Below are positions 23,268 through 34,500 of a stretch of DNA of 64,000 nt, in pieces. Below the pieces are notes generated by a model. That model ran no database searches and was not told the DNA's origin. It worked only from the letters and a program-made list of their open reading frames with translations. The position numbers and the translations under genes were made by a program. Within the stretch, counting starts at the first letter, position 1, and each line of letters opens with the position of its first letter. Where the stretch lies: NCBI GenBank assembly GCA_018398585.1, contig JAGTTD010000018.1, positions 4,905,501 to 4,969,500 on the forward strand. Direction: 5' to 3'. The DNA comes from Simmondsia chinensis (Eukaryota; Streptophyta; Magnoliopsida; Caryophyllales; Simmondsiaceae).

Positions 23268-26085
23268 ATGGATGATGCTACTATTGCATACGTTCTGTAC
23301 GGTGGCCACTTTAAGGAGAGGGCAAAGTACATTGGTAAAAAATTGGCTTATATTTTTGTGGATGAGAAAACTGACTTCACGGGTTTGCAAAGGACTGTGG
23401 TAGAGGTGATTGGTGCTCAGTTGGATGCAGGTTCAAAGATGCATTTTCAATCTTTCACCGCCGTTCCGGTCGTGCCCTTGTACGATGTCGTTGATGATAG
23501 GTCCGTTATGTTTTAGAAGGCACTAGCCAAAGAAGATAGGGCAAAGCATCCTTTGATCGTAACTGTAGAGTCATCCGGTGACAGGAATCCTAGCTTCGAT
23601 TGGCAACGGACTCCTTTTCAAACAATTCCCTATGGTGACGAGAACAGTGGCCGTTCGCACCCTGAGGTTCCCGAGACTTCTGGTGGATGTATGGATGCGG
23701 GGATGGAAGAAGCAGCCCGTGTAGATGCATATGATGTAGATTTGAACATGCCTACTATGACAGTTGAGGCAACAGCAACAGGTGGAGATTGGAAAAATTT
23801 CAATCAAAGTGCATGGGATAATTTGGACAATATCAATTTATCCCAAGTGCAACCGACTGTATCTGATGCGTCACCTCCAGAGGGGCACACTTACGAGCAT
23901 TGTAATATTTCCCCCGAAGACCCTCTGATTGTTGAACCTGAATTGGAACGGAATGCGGAACCCAGCGGTCAACCGAATGTCTAGCCTGATGTCCAAGTTG
24001 CTGGTGATCCTCGTTCTGATGATGATGCTGGCTCCGGTGATGAGAGGAGCCGGATTGACAGGGTATATGAGCAGGGCCGGATGGTTGAGGATATTAAAGT
24101 CAATCAAATATTTATGACGAAGAGGGACTTGTTGACTAACCTGGTAGTGATTGCGCTTAGGGAAAAATTTGAATTTAGGAGCTACAAGTCGAACAAATCC
24201 TTAACGGTTGTCCGCTGTGCATAAGAGGGCTGCACATGGAGGGTTCGGGCTACGTGTGTAGCAGATGGTGGCTGCTGGATGGTTACGAAAGTAGAAAAGA
24301 ACCACAACCACCCTAGCGATCTGACCACTGTTAGACACAGGCAGGCAACCAGTTGGGTCGTCAGGGAGTGCGTCCGCAAGAAACTTGTGAACCCCGGGAG
24401 AGTGTTCAAGCCACGGGATGTCATAGATGACATCCGCAGTTGCTACGGTGTCGATATCAGCTACAGTGTTGGTTGGAGGGCGAGAGAGTTTGCATACGAC
24501 AATGTTAGATTGGGTACGGCCGAAGAGTCGTATGCATTCTTGCCTGGCTATCTGCAAGTCCTCAAACAGACTGACCCCAGTACCACATTTTATTTACAGA
24601 CAGATGATGAAAGTAGGTTTCAGTACCTCTTCATTGCGTTTGGTGCTTCAGTTAACGGGTACCGGTTTTGCCCGCCAGTTGTGAGCATTGACGCAACACA
24701 TCTGAAGGGAAAGTACCGGGGTGTTCTGTTCATGGCCATTTGCCATGATGCCAACCAGCAAATTTTCCCGATTGCTATCGGCATCGGTGATTCAGAGAAT
24801 GATGCATCGTGGCATTGGTTCCTCAGTAGGTTGAGGGAAGTAACTGGGGAGCCTGCTGGCCATGTCATTGTATCCGATAGACACAGAAGCATCCAACGCG
24901 CGGTGGAAGAACTTTTCCCCGTCACATTTCACGGGCTCTGCATGTACCACTTGCTGAATAACTTGAAGGCCAAATTCAAGGGCAACAGGAAGCATTTGGA
25001 TCAGTAATACTACAAAGCAGCCAAAGCATACAACATTCAAGAGTTCCATAGTTTATTTTTCAGTTTATGTTGTGCCGTACCCGGTGCTAAAGATTACTTG
25101 GAAGATGTGGGACTGGACAAGTGAACTCGTTCCCACTTCCCTTGTCGTCGGTACAACATAATGACGACAAACATTTCGGAATCCATGAACGCTGTATTGC
25201 TCAAGGTACGTGACTATCCAATTACAGCCCTTGTTGATGAGTTTAGGTTACTGTTGCAGAGGTGGTTTCACGAAAGAAGAGCCAAGGCTGTTTCACGAAA
25301 GAAGAGCCAAGGCTGAAGCTTGCACCAGTACAATGTCCCCCGACGTCGAAAAAAAAATTACAAGACAGATTCAAGTTAGCAAGAACGATGACGGTAAGCT
25401 CCGCACATATTGTCATGTTTAATCCCTACTACAAAGCATGTTTATAGCGTGTTGGTGCCCTTCGAGTGTGAAATCCACTAATTTTGGTGCCCTTCGAGTG
25501 TTTCGTTGCTTATGTTTTGTTGTTTTTTTATTTTTGTTTTATTTTTCTTATATTTTTGTATTTTGCTTGCACCTTGGTTGTTTGACGCGTTTGTCTATTC
25601 TTGTGGTAATGTAGATATTGCGAGCTGATGATCATACGTTCGACATCATCGATGGGGAGAAATACTTTGTAATAGATATGTCACTCTGGACATGTACGTG
25701 CCGCAGGTTTCAGCTTGAGCAGCTTCCATGTGAGCATGCGTTAGGGGTGGTACAGCACAGTCCTTATGCTCTATACGACTTGTGCTCGCCGTACTACAGT
25801 AGAGAAAATTGGAACGAGTAGTATAGAAGTATCGTCTACCCGATGCCGCACATAAGTGACTGGCATATCCCGCGTGATGTAGCTGACGTGCGAACCTCTT
25901 TTGGGAGGAGGCGGAAGAGGAGGATTCCGTCTGTCGATGAGGAGCGCGTTCATCAAAGGAGCAGTCGGTGCAAGGAACACGGGCATAACCGATCCACGTG
26001 CAAGAATCCAATTGTTCTGCGTCCTAGTGGCGAATGCACCTCATCCAACTCCGGCAGTCCATCTCAAGTCCCTCCTCCAAATTAA
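23268..26085 (+). pseudogene. MURA-type MULE transposase, disabled
   Basis: One frame from ATG 23268 reads through to 25265 with no frameshift but five stops: 23514 (TAG), 23982 (TAG), 24222 (TAA), 25005 (TAA) and 25122 (TGA). Order of domains: an acidic N-terminal region; a MuDR-type DNA-binding zinc domain (FMTKRDLL to GCTWRVRA, then a HNHP, about 24100-24315); the MULE transposase core with SIDATHLKGKY (about 24686) and IVSDRHRS (about 24867), which supply the first two acidic catalytic residues; and CMYHLLNNLK. Then a 25-bp tandem duplication (25266-25315) shifts the frame. The protein resumes as RAKAEACTS and VEKKITRQI up to a likely intron at about 25393-25614. The last exon has a SWIM finger (CTCRRFQLEQLPCEHAL) and a zinc knuckle (RCKEHGHNRSTC). 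The enzyme would cut and paste the element by its inverted ends. This copy cannot make it. Confidence 0.92.
25266..25315 (+). repeat. perfect 25-bp tandem duplication in the transposase
   Basis: Bases 25266-25290 and 25291-25315 are identical (start TTTCACGAAAGAAGAGCC). With one copy removed the frame before and after fits the family phrase WFHERRAKAEACTS, so the duplication is a mutation, not part of the original gene. Confidence 0.95.
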
Positions 26086-26519
26086 CTTACAGTCTTCAAA
26101 TGTATATATTTTACTTGTGACATACCTATATAAGTTCGTTTTACCATAGGATTTATAGTGCACATTACCATAGGATTTAAATTTTTCTGTGATGTGTATA
26201 TGTTATTGTATATTACCATAGGATTTACATTGTATTCAATGTACTGAAAATTGTCGAAAGGTTGTGATGTGTATGAAATATTGTAATAAAAATTGTGTAT
26301 ATTTCCATATTGTTGTATATTCCTGTAATGAAAATTGTCAATGAATTGTTTGAAGTTGGTCCCAATTGTGTGTTCTAAGTGGTTGATTTGTTTTTCAAGT
26401 GTGTTACGATGTATGTCGACACGCATGGATGGTGTGTCGCCACACATATCAGCATCAAAGGTGTCCGCAGGTCTGTGTGTCGATACCAATAATTACCTGA
26501 ACGTTTAAATTGGATGATG
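26086..26519. other. AT-rich 3' flank of the transposase with TGTGTCGACACA-like motifs
   Basis: This likely holds the transposase 3' untranslated region. ACCATAGGATTTA recurs three times at about 26143-26225. Between 26405 and 26490 there are variants of the palindrome TGTGTCGACACA, similar to those in the Copia-type LTRs elsewhere in the window. Confidence 0.5.
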
Positions 26520-27830
26520 ACAGATCAAAGCCTTCGGTAAGTCATACACTTATACAAGTGTATGGTAAGTCATACAAGTAAATGAAACACACTTGTAGAA
26601 GTTGATTTCACACCTTTAATACTTATCATACACTATGTATGGTAAGTCATACACCACTAAGTAGTTGAAACACACTTGTACAAGTTGATTTCACACCATT
26701 AATACATATCATACACGATGTATGGTAAGTCATACAACACTAAGTAGTTGAAACACACTTGTAGAAGTTGATTTCACACCATTAATACTTATTATACACT
26801 ATGTATGGCAAGTCATACACCACTAAGTAGTTGAAACACACTTGTAGAAGTTGATTTCACACCATTAATACTTATCATACACTATGTATGGTAAGTCATA
26901 CACCACTAAGTAGTTGAAACACACTTGTACAAGTTGATTTCACACCATTGATACTTATCACACACGATGTATGGTAAGTCATACAACACTAGGTAGTTGA
27001 AACACACTTGTAGAAGTTGATTTCACATCATTGATACTTATCATACACTATGTATGGTAAGTCATACACCACTAAGTAGTTGAAACACACTTATACAAGT
27101 TGATTTCACACCATTAATACTTATCATACACGATGTATGGTAAGTCATACAACACTAGGTAGTTGAAACACACTTGTAGAAGTTGATTTCACACCATTGA
27201 TACTTATCATACACTATGTATGGTAAGTCATACACCACTAAGTAGTTGAAACACACTTGTACAAGTTGATTTCACACCATTAATACATATCATACACGAT
27301 GTATGGTAAGTCATACAACACTAAGTAGTTGAAACACACTTGTAGAAGTTGATTTCACACCATTAATACTTATCATACACTATGTATGGTAAGTCATGCA
27401 CCACTAAGTAGTTGAAACACACTTGTAGAAGTTGATTTCACACCATTAATACTTATCATACACGATGTATGGTAAGTCATACAAAATTAGGTAGTTGAAA
27501 CACACTTGTAGAAGTTGATTTCACACCATTGATACTTATCATACACTATGTATGGTAAGTCATACACCACTAAGTAGTTGAAACACACTTATACAAGTTG
27601 ATTTCACACCATTAATACTTATCATACACGATGTATGGTAAGTCATACAACACTAGGTAGTTGAAACACACTTGTAGAAGTTGATTTCACACCATTGATA
27701 CTTATCATACACTATGTATGGTAAGTCATACACCACTAAGTAGTTGAAACACACTTGTACAAGTTGATTTCATACCATTAGTACATATCATACACTATGT
27801 ATGGTAAGTCATAGTAGTTGAAACAAACTG
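26520..27830 (-). repeat. homogeneous 83-bp array, ~16 copies
   Basis: A regular 83-bp unit contains GGTAAGTCATACACCACTAA, GTAGTTGAAACACACTTGTA, GAAGTTGATTTCACACCATT and TACTTATCATACACTATG. Its orientation is opposite to the left-arm arrays. Copies differ at only a few sites, with two alternating types (CACTATG/CACGATG; GTAGAAG/GTACAAG), so a ~166-bp or longer higher-order unit is likely. This is the most uniform array in the element and hence probably the most recently amplified. Confidence 0.95.
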
Positions 27831-28040
27831 TAAATTTATTTATTACACTATAATTGCCACAACTATCAATGAAATTGTGTACTATCAATATAAATGCCCT
27901 TGTTGATTTATACGGATGAGGCTGACCGGTTGGGGTGGTTGGTGGTTGAACATTGAATGTTCACGGGTCATAATGGACTACCAAGCAAGACATTTAATAA
28001 CCTCAACTACCACCTATTTTATCATACCCATCTCCCACGG
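27831..28040. other. spacer without recognised feature
   Basis: AT-rich and then mixed sequence between the 83-bp array and a possible third transcription unit. Nothing further is supported. Confidence 0.4.
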
Positions 28041-28048
28041 TTCTCCCC

Positions 28049-28055
28049 TATAAAT
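28049..28055 (+). promoter_or_regulatory. possible TATA box of a third MULE transcription unit
   Basis: The sequence CCCTATAAATGG lies in a locally GC-richer region upstream of a short open segment (about 28132-28208) that begins with Ser/Gly codons. It is only suggestive. Confidence 0.3.
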
Positions 28056-28360
28056 GGAAGAGATGGACAGGAAGCCAGGCATATACGGTTCCTCAATATA
28101 TCTATCCGTTTAAATTGCTAATGTAAGTGATTCTAGCAGCGGCGGTGGTGGGCCAGTGAGAGCTGAGACACAGAGAGAGGTGGCACTTCTACAGATCATG
28201 TTTCATTAACGGTGTTCCAAGCAATTAGTGGTGTATGATCAATCACACATGGTGTATGGTATATAAGGAGTTGTAATGGTGTGAAGTGCATCCGCATGAT
28301 AAGGATCTTGAACTTTGTATGCATGTAGTGGATGCACTTCGTTTGCCCCTCTGTAAGAAA

Positions 28361-28575
28361 TCCTTTCAGTTGTTCCTTGACTTATACAGCGCCTCTCAAT
28401 CTCTGAATTTCCAACTCTAACGCTTGAACCACTTTCGTTTGCCGTAAAATGCCTCTTTTTCCAGATGTTACCACCCTCGAGAAAGAGCTCGATCGCAAAC
28501 AAAAGTGGTTCAAGCATTAGAGTTGGAAATTCAGAGATTGAGAAGCGCTGTACAAGTCATGGAACAACTGAAAGG
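28361..28575. repeat. inverted repeat, ~80-bp arms with ~55-bp loop
   Basis: The left arm (about 28361-28441) and right arm (about 28497-28575) are inverted copies; for example TCCTTTCAGTTGTTCC at 28361 matches GGAACAACTGAAAGGA at the right end. Read outward they encode similar short peptides, GSSVRVGNSEIERRC and GSSIRVGNSEIEKRC, with mainly conservative differences. This suggests a once-coding piece that was duplicated in inverse. Transcribed, it would form a long hairpin. Confidence 0.85.
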
Positions 28576-28605
28576 ATGCAACCGAAAGTGGTTCTATAAG
28601 CGGCA
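28465..28605 (+). CDS. short open segment in the MULE spacer, possible exon
   Basis: After a pyrimidine tract and acceptor-like TTTTTCCAG, the frame from ATG 28466 runs ~45 codons: MLPPSRKSS, SGSSIRVGNSEIEKRC, HGTTER, then a stop. The same frame is preserved in the inverted arm on the minus strand. I recognise no family. It could be part of a third small gene of the element or a captured host fragment. Confidence 0.25.
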
Positions 28606-29027
28606 GTGCTGGGCCAGTTATATATGTCCAGTATTGCTGGTTAATAACAATCATAAACAGTGTAGGATGAGTTTTAATGGTGTATTATTAATCACACATG
28701 GTGTAGGATGAGTGTTAATAGTTAATAACAACTTTTGCACGTAATTTTTCAGGTTTTGCTGGTATGATGCTGTGAAATCAACCTATATTGGTGGTCTGTA
28801 TGGATGTGTGTCGACACACATTGTAACACACTCAAAGTAAACATCAAACCCCAAGAAGATCACACAATTGCAACCAAATTCAAAAATTGACAATTTTCAT
28901 TACACCACTTGAAAATGCATCAATAGGAACATACAACATCGAAATATACAAATATTACATATAATTTTCAATATAATGAATACAATGTAAATCCTTTGGT
29001 AATATGATCGTATACAAAAACGTAATT
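28606..29027. other. spacer with degenerate forward repeat units
   Basis: About 28640-28790 holds one or two diverged forward-orientation array units (CATGGTGTAGGATGAGT, GTGAAATCAACC) and one TGTGTCGACACA (about 28806). The rest, to 29027, is AT-rich and lies just beyond the protease stop codon. Confidence 0.5.
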
Positions 29028-29939
29028 TTATTGACCTATATGCATTTGAATCTGTTTATTCCTACCATGTTTGTACAAGTGTACACAAGTATACAGCTGC
29101 AATTTCCCCATCTGCGCTTGCGTGCAGGTGGAGATGCTCAGACCTTTGGTCAGCAAAAATTCAATGAACTTTACAACAAAAATTCCACAGTCTGACCTGC
29201 AGTTAATATTAATACAGATTCCACAGTCAGAAATTATACATCACTGCAAATAAAGACTATTTTGCATCCACTTCATAACCAAAAGTCCAAATGAACGGAA
29301 TAGTAAAATTGCATGGGAAGTAGATGTTATACCCCCTCTGCTGTGGACATTCATTACGGTTGTAAGTCACCGAGAAAGGCCTGCCCTTGAAATGTATGAA
29401 GTCCTTTCTGACATCCTAAAAATTAACCAACTCTAGAGCATGTGGAAGCAATTTTATAATTGATTCCACATGTTCTAATCTTGCTGCCCTGGCTTTAGCG
29501 GAGTACAAGGAATCAAATACATGTATCCGCCAATCATTAAGATGGATGGCAACAAGGAACCAATGTTCATTAGGTTGATTAATGGGCATGTATATCCGAT
29601 CCAGTTGTGGCAGCGGACCCCATATGTGGCATCCCCGGTGAGAAACTTAATGATCAATGAATCAAAATCAGTAAAAGCTGATTCGAGTGGGATTCCACTA
29701 TTTTGAGTCTGTTTTAGTAGCGGTCCAAATTGAGGAGCAACCGTTGTATCTGCACATGTTGCCATCTGGTTAAAATGCTCTGGCCACTGATGTTTCTTCT
29801 CTAGAATATAGTGCAGAACTACATCCATTTCCTGCGATTCACAACTAATTAGTTGAGACACCCTACCACAAGTTATTCTTGGACAAGTTGATTTTACACA
29901 CATAAACAAGTTGATTGTACACAGTTCAACCCTATGACT

Positions 29940-30520
29940 AATCATACACCACTCTTTATTTAAAACACACTAACACAGGTTGATTTTACACCTTTAAAAC
30001 CAATCATACACGGTGTATTTATTTCAAAATGTATATTTTATTTCAAAATATACAAATATAAGTTTTTGTTTGGGTCCCAAAAATATACTTGTATAAGTTG
30101 ATTTTACACAAATATAACCCATCATACACCGTATATGAAGTGCATCATACACCAACAAAACTTGAAATACACGTATATATGTTGATATCACACCATTAGA
30201 CCACTAGTTACTTGAAAAAACCTACCATATATTGTGTATGACAAGGCATTTACCACTAATTAATTGAAATACACCTGAATAAGTTTATTTTACACCATTA
30301 TAACGCATCATACACAGTGTATGATTCGATTTATGACCACCGTACCCCTAAATACTTGAAAAAAACCAGCAAAGGTTGATCTTATACCATTAAAACCTAT
30401 CATATATTGTGTATGATAAGTCATTTACCACTAATAACTTGAACCATACTTAAAAAAGTACATGTTACACCATTATAATGCATCATATACACCAACAAAA
30501 AAAGAATGGGATCCAATTAC
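29940..30520 (-). repeat. array units inside a protease intron (between exons 6 and 7)
   Basis: About 6-7 diverged ~86-bp half units in reverse orientation (CATACACAGTGTATGATT, CATCATACACCGTATATG, TTACACCATTATAACGC). They fill most of the intron 29832-30559. The exon 7 acceptor and exon 6 donor flank them cleanly. Confidence 0.85.
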
Positions 30521-30744
30521 AGTAACCACACGACAAAACTATCACGACGAGAAACATACCTCATCCGTAAGCCAGGCGTCCTCGTTTCGCAACCGATACC
30601 AAAATTGACCCGTCGTCACAGTCAAAACAGAGAAATCCATTCGTTGATCATTAGGTAACGGGAAGGGAGTCTTCAAATCTCTGTAATATGCAATACCAAG
30701 CATGATATATAAGCATACCATAAGAAAGATGATTTTAGAATACT

Positions 30745-31290
30745 GTAACAATAATTACTTGAAAAAATCAGCAAAAGTTGATTTTATGCCATTAAAACCT
30801 GTCATACATTGTGTATGAGAAGTCATTTACCACTACTTAATTGAAACATACCTGAACAAGTTCATTTTACACTATTATAACGCATCATACACAGTGTATG
30901 ATTTTATTTCAGACCACTGTAATAGTAATTACTTGAAAAAATAAGCAAAAGTTGATTTCATGCCATTAAAATCTATCATACATTGTGTATGATAAGTCAT
31001 TTACCACTACTTAATTGAAACATACCTGAAAAAGTTCATTTTACACCATTATAATGCATCATACACAGTGTATGATTTTATTTCAGACCACTGTACTACT
31101 AATTACATAAAAAAATCAGCAAAAATTGATTTTATGCCATTAAAACCTATCATACATTGTGTATGATAAGTCATTTACCACTAATTAATTGAAATACACC
31201 TGAATAAGTTCACTTTACACCATTATAATGCATCATACACAATGTATGATTTTATTTCAGACACCACTAATTACTTGAAACACACCTAAG
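30745..31290 (-). repeat. array units inside a protease intron (between exons 5 and 6)
   Basis: About three 172-bp units closely resembling the right-arm array (AAAAGTTGATTTTATGCCAT, CCTATCATACATTGTGTATG, CGCATCATACACAGTGTATG). They occupy most of the intron 30681-31357. Similarity to the arm suggests exchange between intron and arm copies. Confidence 0.88.
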
Positions 31291-33389
31291 AAAGATGCAT
31301 TCTAGAAACATTTGCATACTGATTATATAAAAGAGCATCGTGCAAAATCACACTCACTTAGCGACCGTTGCGTGGAAACTTTTGTAAAAATCTTCAAAAG
31401 CTTTGATGTCTTTGTCGGAGGGAGGCTGGAATGGATTGAAGGGCAGAACTGACTCCGGTCCAGGATGAGTAATTCTTGCCCGTTTGCTTTTACCCTCCGC
31501 AATCCATTCCTCACCTTTGTACTTGGGGTTTGGCTTGGGATCCCTCCTCTCTTGCCCTAATCTACACACTGTCTCGGACAATGTCATCAAGTTTTCAACG
31601 CCTTCCATATGCGGTGACGATGGTTCCTTGAAGACATTTTCCTCGGCCTCAGATGGCATAGCAAATAGCAAAAGTCAATAAGCATCCACATGCATGAAAA
31701 CCTAACAAATTGGGACACTAACAAGGAATCTATAGTGTCTTACCCAGTACGCGCAGGAGAAAGTATTATGGCTTGCTCGATCGGGGATGGATGAGCGAAA
31801 GTCGATGAACATAATTGTGGCGATGCAGCATGCGGTTGACGGTCTGAGAGCAGCTCCTTAATCAGTGCATCCTGAGCCTCAAACCATCGTTCGTACATTT
31901 GCAGCATTTGCTGGTGCTCTTCAAGCTGCATCCGTACCATTTGCACATCTTTACCCATCGCTTCGAGTCTCTCCATAACCTGCAATAAGTCCTCTAAATT
32001 GGCATAATCAGCAAATTTGAATAATATAGTATCCACACTGATGAAAATATGATTAAATAAACACAAAATAATTCATCATACCGATTCGTCCGCCGAATTG
32101 GCTGACGTAGGATACAGGTCTTCCCTGGATGCCGGCAATGAAGGTTGAGTTGCCAATAGTTGTGGCTCCTCACCAAGCTCTGCTGGCATTGCCATAACAG
32201 GAGATTGAAACCCCTCCTCAGAATCCTCAGCATAGGGAATGCCTTATAGATTAGGCTGACTGGCTTCCGCACTCGTCAGTCTAATCGGTTCGGCATTCAA
32301 TTGCTGATCAAAGGAAGATACATCATATACACGTTAGTAAAATTACAAATCATACTTCTAACCCAAAATATATGAAACATACAGTAGTAAAACAATAACA
32401 ACATAGTGTATTTATTATCTGATCAAATACCGTTGAGAGCAGAGCGGAGTACGGAACCTTAACGGACATCTTCCAGTTAAGGATCCGCCCAAGAGGCTGG
32501 TCGCCAACCCTCACCACCCCAACCTTGGCAAGTTCTGGAAGGGTTTCAAATATGGAAATCACATCGTAGAACCCGTGGACGGAGTAGGTATTCTCCAAAC
32601 TGTGCTGCATTCTTGCAGCGAAATCCTTGAGCTTCCGCACCAAGAATTTCCAGCTCAAGGATCCCCATGCAACACGATTGAAAGAGTCCACATCGTCCAC
32701 GAGGGCCACGATGTTCGGGTCAATGCCCGTTCGCTTGCGTTTGGCGAACAGTAGACCCTCAACTAGGTACGCAACAACAAGCTTAATCTGGTCCTCCATG
32801 ATGGAGCAGGTTCTGCATGCATCAAAAAGCTGCTGCCTAGTCATCCTCCCCCTCATGCCATACTTGGCAACCAGCCTGTTGGGGCCACCGCGTACATCTT
32901 CCACACCTGCATATCTCAAGCCGGTGAGAATGCAAAACTCCCTCCTCCCGAGGTGCACTACCTTTCCACCAAATAAGAATGATAACTCCTCGGGATTGGG
33001 GTTGGCCACCTGGTGGAGAAGGACAACGTGAATGAGACTATGCCAGAAGCTGACATTGGTCTCACTCAACTCAAGCAGATGCCCGACATTGTATTGTGAG
33101 GCAAGGGCAAGCTGTAATGCAAAACACTTTTAGTTTATATGGGATCATAAATGTCATTGTCAAAAGTCAACATAATTAAAATGGATACAGTGTCAAACCT
33201 TGGCTTCGTCGTCCTTCAAGATTTCCTTTATCTCTATAACAACCTTGGTTGACAAACCTATTCGGTTGACTTGGAGGAATTTCCAGAAACCCCTCGGGAA
33301 AATGTAATCAACCTCAACTGCAGGACGGCTCTTCCTACGTGTGTAAAATGCCATCTGAAATAAAAGCAATACACCATTAATTACTGAAC

Positions 33390-34035
33390 ACAAACAGACA
33401 CACTTTGGTTATACACCATTGAAACAAATCATACAGAGTGTATGATTGATTATATACCACCACTAATTACTTATAATACACAAACACAAGTTGGTTATAC
33501 ACCATTAAAACCAATCCTACACACTGTATGATCGATTATACACTACTAATTACTTAACACACACACACATAGGTTGGTTATACACCATTAAACCCAATCA
33601 GACACACTGTATGGTTGCTCATAAACCACTTACTTAAAAAACATATACACAAGTTGATTTTACACCATTAAAGCTAATCCTACACACTGTATGGTTGCTC
33701 ATATGAAACATGCAGAAGTTTATTATACCACAAAGGTTGATTTTACATGAAAAAAAAATCACAAAACATGCAGAAGATCATTTTACACAAATAAAAAACA
33801 CTATATGGTTGGTTATTAAACCCAATCATACACACTGTATGGTTGCTTGCTCATAAACCACTAATTACTTAAAAAATATCTACACAAGTTGATTTTACAC
33901 CATTAAAACCAATCCTACACATTGTATGGTTGCTCATATGAAACATGCAGAAGTTCATTATACCACAAAGGTTGATTTTACGTGAAAAAAAAACCACAAA
34001 ACATGCAAAAGATCATTTTACACAAATAAAAAACA
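33390..34035 (-). repeat. ~83-bp repeat array in the protease leader intron
   Basis: About seven diverged units (TTGGTTATACACCATTAAA, CAATCATACACACTGTATGG, ACTAATTACTTAA) in reverse orientation, the mirror of the array at 22150-23245. The start codon (33354) follows an acceptor (TTTATTTCAG). A donor-like GAAGATGA/GTAAGAG lies near 34090 on the minus strand, so the array appears to sit within a leader intron. Confidence 0.82.
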
Positions 34036-34089
34036 CTAATCACAAAGCCACTAACACCAAAACCCTAAACCCTACAAAAATAACTCTTA

Positions 34090-34500
34090 CTCATCTTCGG
34101 AAATGGTGATTAAACACTGGAGCAGCTAGAGATCAAGGATGAAGGTGTGAAAACAGAGGTCAGACCCACGGGAACGAGAATCGCAGCTGAAGTAGAGGAG
34201 AAAGAGGATGAACAAATTCGGAAAGAGGAGAGAGAGAATGAACGGGTGAGAGAAAGAGGAGAGTGACTGGTGGCTTGTAAAACAAGTTGCTTATGGGGAA
34301 GAGAGAAAGGCGGGAAGGGGCTTTACAGCTGTAAGTAAATGAGGAGAGAGCAGGGGTACAGATGAGATGGCATTAAATGAGGAGAGAGAAAGGGGACGGG
34401 TTGGGGGGGTGAATGGGAGGGCCTTTTTGAAGAAAAATCGTACGGATTATTTTATTGAAAATGTATATTTTTTTCCTAAATACACATCCCAAAAATACAC
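34090..34500 (-). promoter_or_regulatory. probable leader/promoter of the protease gene and inner right boundary
   Basis: The minus strand is C/T-rich with repeated CTCTCCTCATTT. It mirrors the region 21600-22050 on the other side, including the AATAATCCGTACGATTTT junction (about 34436-34455) and CTCTCCTCATTTAATGCC. It is inferred to be the promoter and leader because the first protease exon lies just downstream. No TATA box was pinned down. Confidence 0.5.

Larger units (their letters stand above)
29028..33354 (-). pseudogene. MULE-encoded Ulp1/C48-type cysteine protease with DUF1985-like region, disabled
   Basis: Eight exons can be proposed on the minus strand: 33354-33199 (MAFYTRRKSR... 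ending at DDEAK), 33111-32431, 32303-32082, 31979-31744, 31647-31358, 30680-30560, 29831-29333 and 29196-29028. All have GT donors and AG acceptors. Exon 2 is the DUF1985-like region (FWHSLIHVVLLHQ, FGGKVVHLGRREFCILTGL). Exon 4 looks coiled-coil (VMERLEAMGKDVQMV). The C48 domain has the catalytic His (EHWFLVAIHL), Asp (IHVFDSLYSA), oxyanion Gln (ECPQQRG) and, across the last intron, Cys (SDCGIFVVKF). Ulp1-type proteases cut SUMO or related conjugates. Damage: a stop in exon 3 (32246-32244), a phase mismatch at the exon 4/5 junction, and a one-base frameshift in exon 7 before DRIYMPIN. About 790 residues before damage. Similar genes accompany transposases in plant Kaonashi MULEs. Confidence 0.88.

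Noticed and set aside
24201..24557. Minus-strand frames within the transposase (also 24620-24925 and 25646-26011)
   Set aside because: Shadows of the MURA coding frame, which carries the recognised motifs.
32627..33031. 134-codon plus-strand frame
   Set aside because: Antisense to exon 2 of the protease gene, whose minus-strand reading has clear DUF1985-like phrases.
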